Made by a program: the position numbers and the translations under genes
NCBI GenBank assembly: GCA_041495205.1
Contig: JBGQCF010000028.1
Location: 1-29,792 of the forward strand
Length of the DNA stretch: 29,792 nucleotides
From: JAHFRG01 sp041495205
Lineage (GTDB): Bacteria; Pseudomonadota; Gammaproteobacteria; Burkholderiales; JAHFRG01
Direction: 5' to 3'
In this document: piece by piece, positions 25,154-29,792 of the stretch
Position numbering within the stretch: the stretch's first letter is position 1
Layout: each line of letters opens with the position of its first letter
The notes under the pieces: generated by a model
What the model was told of the DNA's origin: nothing
What the model saw: only the letters and a program-made list of their open reading frames with translations
Database searches by the model: none

Positions 25154-27127
25154 ATGCCGATCATCGAAAAACTCCGTAAGTTTATAATCGGTGCCCCGCT
25201 CGACCCGCTTAAACCGGAAACCCGCCAGCATATTGTTCTGATCGCGTTCCTGGCGTGGGTGGGGCTTGGCGCGGACGGCCTGTCTTCCTCTGCTTACGGT
25301 CCTGAAGAAGCGTTTCGCGCGCTCGGCACGCATACTCATCTCGGTCTTTACATGGCGGCGGCGACCGCACTCACGGTTTTTGTCATTGCGATCGCCTACA
25401 ACCAGGTCATCGAACTTTTCCCCTCCGGCGGCGGCGGTTACAAGGTAGCCACACACCTGCTCGGCCCGCACGCCGGGCTGGTCTCGGGTTCCGCGTTGAT
25501 CGTTGACTATGTGCTGACTATCGCGATTTCGGTGGCAAGCGGCGTGGATGCGTTGTTCAGCCTGCTGCCAGTGGGCGCTCAACCGTTTAAGTTGTTCACT
25601 GAAATTATCCTGATCTTGATGTTGATGGGGCTTAATCTGCGCGGCATGAAGGAGTCAGTTAAGGTTTTGCTGCCGATTTTTCTTGGTTTCGTCATAACCC
25701 ATGTTTTGCTTATCTTCTACGGCGTGCAGGCGCATGCCGACAGTCTCCCCCGTCTGATACCCGACACCTTGAACGAAACGACAAGCCTGGCCCGCGAAAC
25801 CGGCTGGTTGTTTGTCGCATCGCTGTTTTTGCGCGCCTATTCGCTGGGCGGCGGCACCTACACCGGCATCGAGGCGGTGTCCAACAACATCAACCGGCTG
25901 GCCGAGCCGCGGGTACGTACCGGCAAGCTCACCATGTTTTACATGGCATTGTCGCTGGCGTTTACTGCGGGCGGCATAATTCTGCTTTACCTGCTATGGG
26001 ACGCCAAACCAGTGGAAGGCCAAACGCTTAACGCAGTAGTCTTCCAGGGCATCATTTCGAGCCTCGGCGGGGGAAGCGAATGGACCAACGGCTTGGCTCT
26101 GGCGGTGGTATTGGCGCTGGAAGCGGGATTGCTGCTCGTCGCCGCCAACACCGGTTTTCTCGGCGGGCCTGCGGTGATGGCCTACATGGCCGCAGATTCC
26201 TGGGTGCCGCGCCAGTTCCGCCAGCTCTCGAGCCGCCTGGTGACGCAGAACGGGATTTTCCTGATGGGCGTCGCGGCGCTGGCTATCCTCATTTGGACCG
26301 GCGGCAGTGTCGACCTTCTCGTGGTGTTGTACAGCATCAATGTATTTTTGACCTTTTCGATGTCGATACTGGGTTTGTGCGTGCACTGGTGGCGCAACCG
26401 CGAGTCGCTCGAGCATTGGCGCCGCAGGTTACTGCTTTCGATAGCCGGCCTTGCAATCACCAGCGGCATCCTGCTGGTGATTGTGGTCGAAAAATTCAGC
26501 GAAGGCGGCTGGGTGACACTGTTGATTACCGGCATGGTCATCGGCGTGTGCTTGCTGATTCACAGCCACTACGACGAGGTGCGCAGCCAATTGCGCAAAA
26601 TCGATGAGTTGTTCGTGGCCCAACCCAACTGGGACGAGAAGAAGATCACGCCGCCCGTGCTCGACCCGTCACAGCCTACCGCAGTGTTTCTGGTGGGCAA
26701 AAATCTGGGCGTGGGAATGCATACTTTGTTGTGGGTGCAGCGGCTCTTCCCCAACCATTTCAAGAATTTCGTTTTCCTTGCCGCGGGCGAAGTCGATGCG
26801 CAAAGCTACGACGCAAAAGACACGATGGCCGCATTGCAACAAAAAATCAGCAACTCGCTCAAATACTACACCGGCTTCTGCCACAGTCATGGGCTCGCCG
26901 CGACCACCTACCAAGTTTTCGGCTGCGACCCGGTCGATGAACTCACCCAACTCACGGAAAAAGTGGCGCAGCAATTTCCCAACTGCGTGTTCTTCGCCAG
27001 CAAGCTGATTTTCCAGCACGACAATTTGCTTACGCGCATGCTGCATAACCAGACTGCGCTCACCATGCAAAACCGGCTGCATTTGCGTGGGATGCAGATG
27101 GTGATTCTGCCGATGAAGGTATCCTGA
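25154..27127 (+). CDS. APC-superfamily permease, KimA/YdaO-like
   Basis: The 657-residue protein starts with a short cytosolic tail. The helix-1 motif GADGLSSSAYGPEE (39-52) is typical of the KimA-type potassium/proton symporters and related APC permeases. About 12 membrane helices follow to residue 475, including the IAYNQVIELFPSGGGGY segment. The last about 150 residues form a soluble alpha/beta domain (from AVFLVGKNLGVGMHTLLWV) as in KimA. Known members take up potassium; amino-acid transport cannot be excluded for this one. The ribosome binding site is poor. Its stop codon lies 7 bp from that of the convergent quinone oxidoreductase gene. Confidence 0.85.
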   Translation: MPIIEKLRKFIIGAPLDPLKPETRQHIVLIAFLAWVGLGADGLSSSAYGPEEAFRALGTHTHLGLYMAAATALTVFVIAIAYNQVIELFPSGGGGYKVATHLLGPHAGLVSGSALIVDYVLTIAISVASGVDALFSLLPVGAQPFKLFTEIILILMLMGLNLRGMKESVKVLLPIFLGFVITHVLLIFYGVQAHADSLPRLIPDTLNETTSLARETGWLFVASLFLRAYSLGGGTYTGIEAVSNNINRLAEPRVRTGKLTMFYMALSLAFTAGGIILLYLLWDAKPVEGQTLNAVVFQGIISSLGGGSEWTNGLALAVVLALEAGLLLVAANTGFLGGPAVMAYMAADSWVPRQFRQLSSRLVTQNGIFLMGVAALAILIWTGGSVDLLVVLYSINVFLTFSMSILGLCVHWWRNRESLEHWRRRLLLSIAGLAITSGILLVIVVEKFSEGGWVTLLITGMVIGVCLLIHSHYDEVRSQLRKIDELFVAQPNWDEKKITPPVLDPSQPTAVFLVGKNLGVGMHTLLWVQRLFPNHFKNFVFLAAGEVDAQSYDAKDTMAALQQKISNSLKYYTGFCHSHGLAATTYQVFGCDPVDELTQLTEKVAQQFPNCVFFASKLIFQHDNLLTRMLHNQTALTMQNRLHLRGMQMVILPMKVS

Positions 27128-27134
27128 TAGACGG

Positions 27135-28106
27135 CTAAGGCAACAAAACTGTGGAGCCGGTAGTTTTGCGCGACTCCAGGTCGCGGTGCGCCTGCGCTGC
27201 TTCTTTCAAAGGATAGGTCTGATTGATGGTGATCTTGACTGCGCCTTTCTTCACCACCGAAAAAAGTTCGCTTGCGCACTTGAGCAGATCCTCGCGCTTC
27301 GCGGTGTAGGTCATCAAGGTTGGACGCGTGAGAAACAGCGAGCCTTTTTGGGAAAGAATGGCGAGCTCGAACGGCGGCACCGCACCCGAGGCGCTGCCGT
27401 AACTCACCATCAAGCCCATGGGCGCAAGGCAGTCGAGCGAACCCATAAAGGTGTCCTTGCCGATGCCGTCGTAGACCACCGGCACGCCGGTGCCTTTGGT
27501 GATTTCCTTGACCCGTTCCGGAAATTTTTCCCTTGCAGTGACGATAACGTGCTTGCACCCGGCTTTTTTCGCGAGCTTCACTTTTTCGTCTCTGCCTACG
27601 GTGCCGATCACCGTGGCACCCAGATATTTCGCCCATTGGCAGAGGATCTGACCCACGCCGCCGGCCGCCGCGTGCACCAAAATCGTATCGCCCGCTCTCA
27701 CCTTGTGGGTGCGCCGCAGCAGATACTGCGCCGTCATGCCTTTGAGCATCATGGCCGCAGCAACGTTGTCACCGATGCCGGCCGGGATTTTAACCAGCCG
27801 GTCGGCCGGGCGCAGCACCCATTCCGCGTAAGCGCCGATCGGCTGCGTATAAGCGACGCGCTCGCCGGCTTTGAACCCGCTTACTTTCGGCCCCACCGCT
27901 TCAACGATTCCCGCGCCTTCCATGCCCAGCGTGGCGGGAAGAGCCACGGGATACAGCCCGCTGCGGTGGTAGGTATCGATAAAATTGAGCCCGATTGCGG
28001 TGTTGCGCACCAGCACCTGCCCGGGGCCGGGTGTTTCAACCCTGACTTCTTCCCAGCGCATTTTTTCGGGCCCGCCCGTCTCATGAATGCGGATTGCATA
28101 GGGCAT
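27135..28106 (-). CDS. qorA: NADPH:quinone oxidoreductase, zinc-independent MDR family
   Basis: The 323 residues match QorA (E. coli 327). The catalytic-domain motif GLNFIDTYHRSGLYP (39-53) is present, and the nucleotide-binding loop AAAGGVG (146-152) lies in a Rossmann domain. The cysteines that bind zinc in alcohol dehydrogenases are missing, as expected. It reduces quinones with NADPH in the cytosol. The gene appears monocistronic. A perfect AGTTTG-AAA-CAAACT palindrome at 28162-28176, about 55 bp before the start, may be an operator. Confidence 0.94.
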   Translation of the reverse strand: MPYAIRIHETGGPEKMRWEEVRVETPGPGQVLVRNTAIGLNFIDTYHRSGLYPVALPATLGMEGAGIVEAVGPKVSGFKAGERVAYTQPIGAYAEWVLRPADRLVKIPAGIGDNVAAAMMLKGMTAQYLLRRTHKVRAGDTILVHAAAGGVGQILCQWAKYLGATVIGTVGRDEKVKLAKKAGCKHVIVTAREKFPERVKEITKGTGVPVVYDGIGKDTFMGSLDCLAPMGLMVSYGSASGAVPPFELAILSQKGSLFLTRPTLMTYTAKREDLLKCASELFSVVKKGAVKITINQTYPLKEAAQAHRDLESRKTTGSTVLLP

Positions 28107-28737
28107 GGTGTTGCGTCCTCTTGGTTTGTCAGTTGATGATTGCGCGAATTCATTAAACCACAGTTTGAAACAAACTCGTGATGGTTGGACTCATCACATG
28201 CAATTGTGCCCGCCATTAAAAATAACCCGCCCTAACTAAACTGGGCTGGTTTTATGGTGTAAAGCCACCAGACTAACTTCTCGTATCCAGTGCGCCCGTT
28301 GGGGGATTGCGATCTATTCCATCGGTACGGCGCATTCCACGCCAAGCTTCCATTTGACAATTCATTGGCAGTTGGCTACCGTTTTCCAGCTCAGGTTCAG
28401 GGTTTCGCAGATTCCCGCGACCGTGTGTCCAACAGTCAGCAGGCGAAATACTTCAAACTACCGTGCGCACAGCAACTTCAACACATTTCCGTACCTGCTG
28501 CATAGTACAGCAAGCTTTCGCGTTTCTTCTCCAATTCTTCATCATCTTTAATCCTGATTTGGGGAATTCGCACCACAAATATCAGGAATTATTCCCGAAG
28601 GCAAAGCAGACAATGGCCCTGAATATATAATGGGGCCGGGAGGTAAACTGGCGCTTGTGGCACCAGGCCGTATCTCAGGCAGCGGCTGGCGCGCAGGACA
28701 TGCACCGAACCTCACTACCAATAATAAGGAAGTTCGT
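28107..28737. other. 630-bp intergenic region ahead of the TonB receptor
   Basis: No gene with a ribosome binding site is seen. Besides the palindrome at 28162-28176 there is a weak GCCC/GGGC hairpin near 28229-28248 followed by TTTT. From 28558 the frame of the downstream receptor is open without a stop, through an ATG at 28630, but that ATG has no Shine-Dalgarno. AAGGAAG at 28726-28732 is the receptor's ribosome binding site. I looked for cobalamin and TPP riboswitch core motifs by eye and found none. Confidence 0.45.
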
Positions 28738-29792
28738 ATGCCATTGCAGATTTTTTGTTTTGCCCGCGATTCCGGCGGGTCCAACACTGACCCGGTTCCC
28801 GCTTCCTCGAGGTATGGGAAACTGATTCTGGTAATTTCCCTGGCGCTGGCCGGCTTCCCGTCCATCGTCAACGGGGCCGACAATCCCGCAACAGCTCTTG
28901 AAGCACCGGAGGTTGAGGTCATCGGCACAACACCCTTACCCGGCCTCGGGACGCCGCTCAATCAGGTGCCGGCCAATGTGCAGACGGCCACCGGCAGGAA
29001 TATCCAAAAACAGCAAAGCCTTGACCTTTCCGATTACGCGAATGCCAACCTGGGATCGGTAAATATCAATGACACGCTGGTGAATCCATTCCAGCTGAAC
29101 GTCAATTTTCGCGGTTTTACCGCTTCACCGCTGCTCGGCACACCCCAAGGCATATCGGTTTTCCAGGACGGCGTGCGAGTCAATGAGCCGTTCGGCGATC
29201 TGGTCAACTGGGACCTCATCCCGCTCTCGGCCATTTCCAGCATTAACCTCATCCCGGGCTCCAACCCGCTCTTCGGCCTGAATACTTTAGGCGGCGCCCT
29301 TGCCATTCATACCAAAAGCGGCTTCGAGTACCCTGGGTTTGCGATTCAAAGTTACGGCGGTTCTTTCGGACGCGGTGCCGCCGAATTCGAAGTCGGCGGG
29401 CACGGAGAGCATGTCGATTACTTCGTCACGGCCAACGTGTTCAGAGAGGACGGCTTTCGCGAACATTCCAATAGCGACGTTAACCAGCTCTTCTCCAAGT
29501 TTGGCTGGCAAGACGAGAAAACCGATTTGGACTTGAGTCTTACGGCCGCAAAAAACAAGCTTTTCGGCACGCAACCGTTACCCGTAAGCTTTCTCGACAA
29601 TCCGGCCCAAGCTTATTCTTATCCGGATTATAACGATAACAGGCTCGTTTTTTTAAATCTGAAAGGGAGTCATTTCTTCAGCGATACGGTGCTGATTGCG
29701 TCAAATGTTTATTACCGGGAAAGCAAAACCTTAAGCTTCAACAGCAACGTCAGTGACGACTTTGATAATACGCTGCCGGTTGCGCCGGGCAA
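28738..29792 (+). CDS. TonB-dependent outer-membrane receptor, 5' part only
   Basis: The frame runs open from the ATG at 28738 to the window edge (351 codons and two bases), so the gene is cut by the window and not by a mutation. A basic stretch and hydrophobic core (about 25-46) form a signal peptide with an unusually long N-terminal part. EVEVIGTTP (58-66) resembles a TonB box. The plug domain follows (about 75-195) with NVNFRGFTASPLLGTPQGIS, DGVRVNEPFGDLVNWDLIP and NPLFGLNTLGGALAI. The barrel starts at about 200 with alternating strands. The receptor imports a bound nutrient with TonB energy. The ligand cannot be told; iron chelates, cobalamin and carbohydrates are all possible. Confidence 0.93.
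   Translation, partial: MPLQIFCFARDSGGSNTDPVPASSRYGKLILVISLALAGFPSIVNGADNPATALEAPEVEVIGTTPLPGLGTPLNQVPANVQTATGRNIQKQQSLDLSDYANANLGSVNINDTLVNPFQLNVNFRGFTASPLLGTPQGISVFQDGVRVNEPFGDLVNWDLIPLSAISSINLIPGSNPLFGLNTLGGALAIHTKSGFEYPGFAIQSYGGSFGRGAAEFEVGGHGEHVDYFVTANVFREDGFREHSNSDVNQLFSKFGWQDEKTDLDLSLTAAKNKLFGTQPLPVSFLDNPAQAYSYPDYNDNRLVFLNLKGSHFFSDTVLIASNVYYRESKTLSFNSNVSDDFDNTLPVAPG

Noticed and set aside
27186..28136. Open frame opposite qorA
   Set aside because: It spans the antisense of a clear quinone oxidoreductase gene and shows no domain of its own.
28560..28737. Riboswitch (cobalamin or TPP) ahead of the TonB receptor
   Set aside because: The conserved core boxes of these riboswitches were not found by eye; a covariance-model search would settle it.

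Overview
The window is a stretch of bacterial chromosome, most likely from a betaproteobacterium (Nitrosomonadales/Burkholderiales type). The evidence is indirect: GC content looks like the mid-50s percent, ubiC-ubiA are coupled next to ubiD and recG, groESL is under CIRCE control, bioA sits beside it, and there is a TRAP transporter operon and a TonB-dependent receptor. No 16S rRNA or other decisive taxonomic marker is present.

Layout. 1-293: non-coding palindromic repeats. 294-2434: a coupled pair, NfeD-type membrane serine protease plus slipin/stomatin. 2755-3729: a lone exported trypsin-like protease. 4111-7128: a 1005-residue FAD/Fe-S D-2-hydroxyacid dehydrogenase. 7280-12030: a tight five-gene operon (TRAP transporter dctPQM, a crotonase-fold enzyme, a class III CoA-transferase). 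It looks like an uptake-and-CoA-activation cassette for an unidentified organic acid. 12031-13700: a lipoprotein gene and a scarred tRNA-Phe locus. 13703-15815 (minus): groES-groEL with a sigma-70-type promoter, CIRCE and a bidirectional terminator. 15825-18547: bioA-dacB. 18654-19211: a small outer-membrane barrel protein. 19219-24662 (minus): ridA, recG, ubiC, ubiA, ubiD, read in that order; the three ubi genes catalyse the first steps from chorismate to ubiquinone. 24797-27127: a TPR protein and a KimA-type permease. 27135-28106 (minus): quinone oxidoreductase. 28738-end: the 5' part of a TonB-dependent receptor gene, cut by the window edge.

The most unusual region is the tRNA-Phe locus. 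An intact tRNA-Phe(GAA) gene (13261-13336, minus) lies about 240 bp downstream of a second, broken copy of its 5' half. The broken copy, not the intact gene, sits at the canonical distance from a good promoter. Its D-loop is split by a 77-nt hairpin-rich insert, and after the anticodon it runs into more tandem hairpins. On the other side, about 1.1 kb away, is a 21-bp exact copy of the tRNA T-arm inside a 52-nt tRNA-like hairpin. Close to that lies a 15-nt string that recurs, with one mismatch, inside the D-loop insert. The lipoprotein gene lies between these scars. I read this as the remains of insertion and rearrangement at a tRNA gene, possibly with a structured transcript ahead of the tRNA. 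I could not identify the inserted element.

Most of the rest is ordinary housekeeping content. No CRISPR array, rRNA gene, complete insertion sequence, integrase or recognisable defence system is visible.
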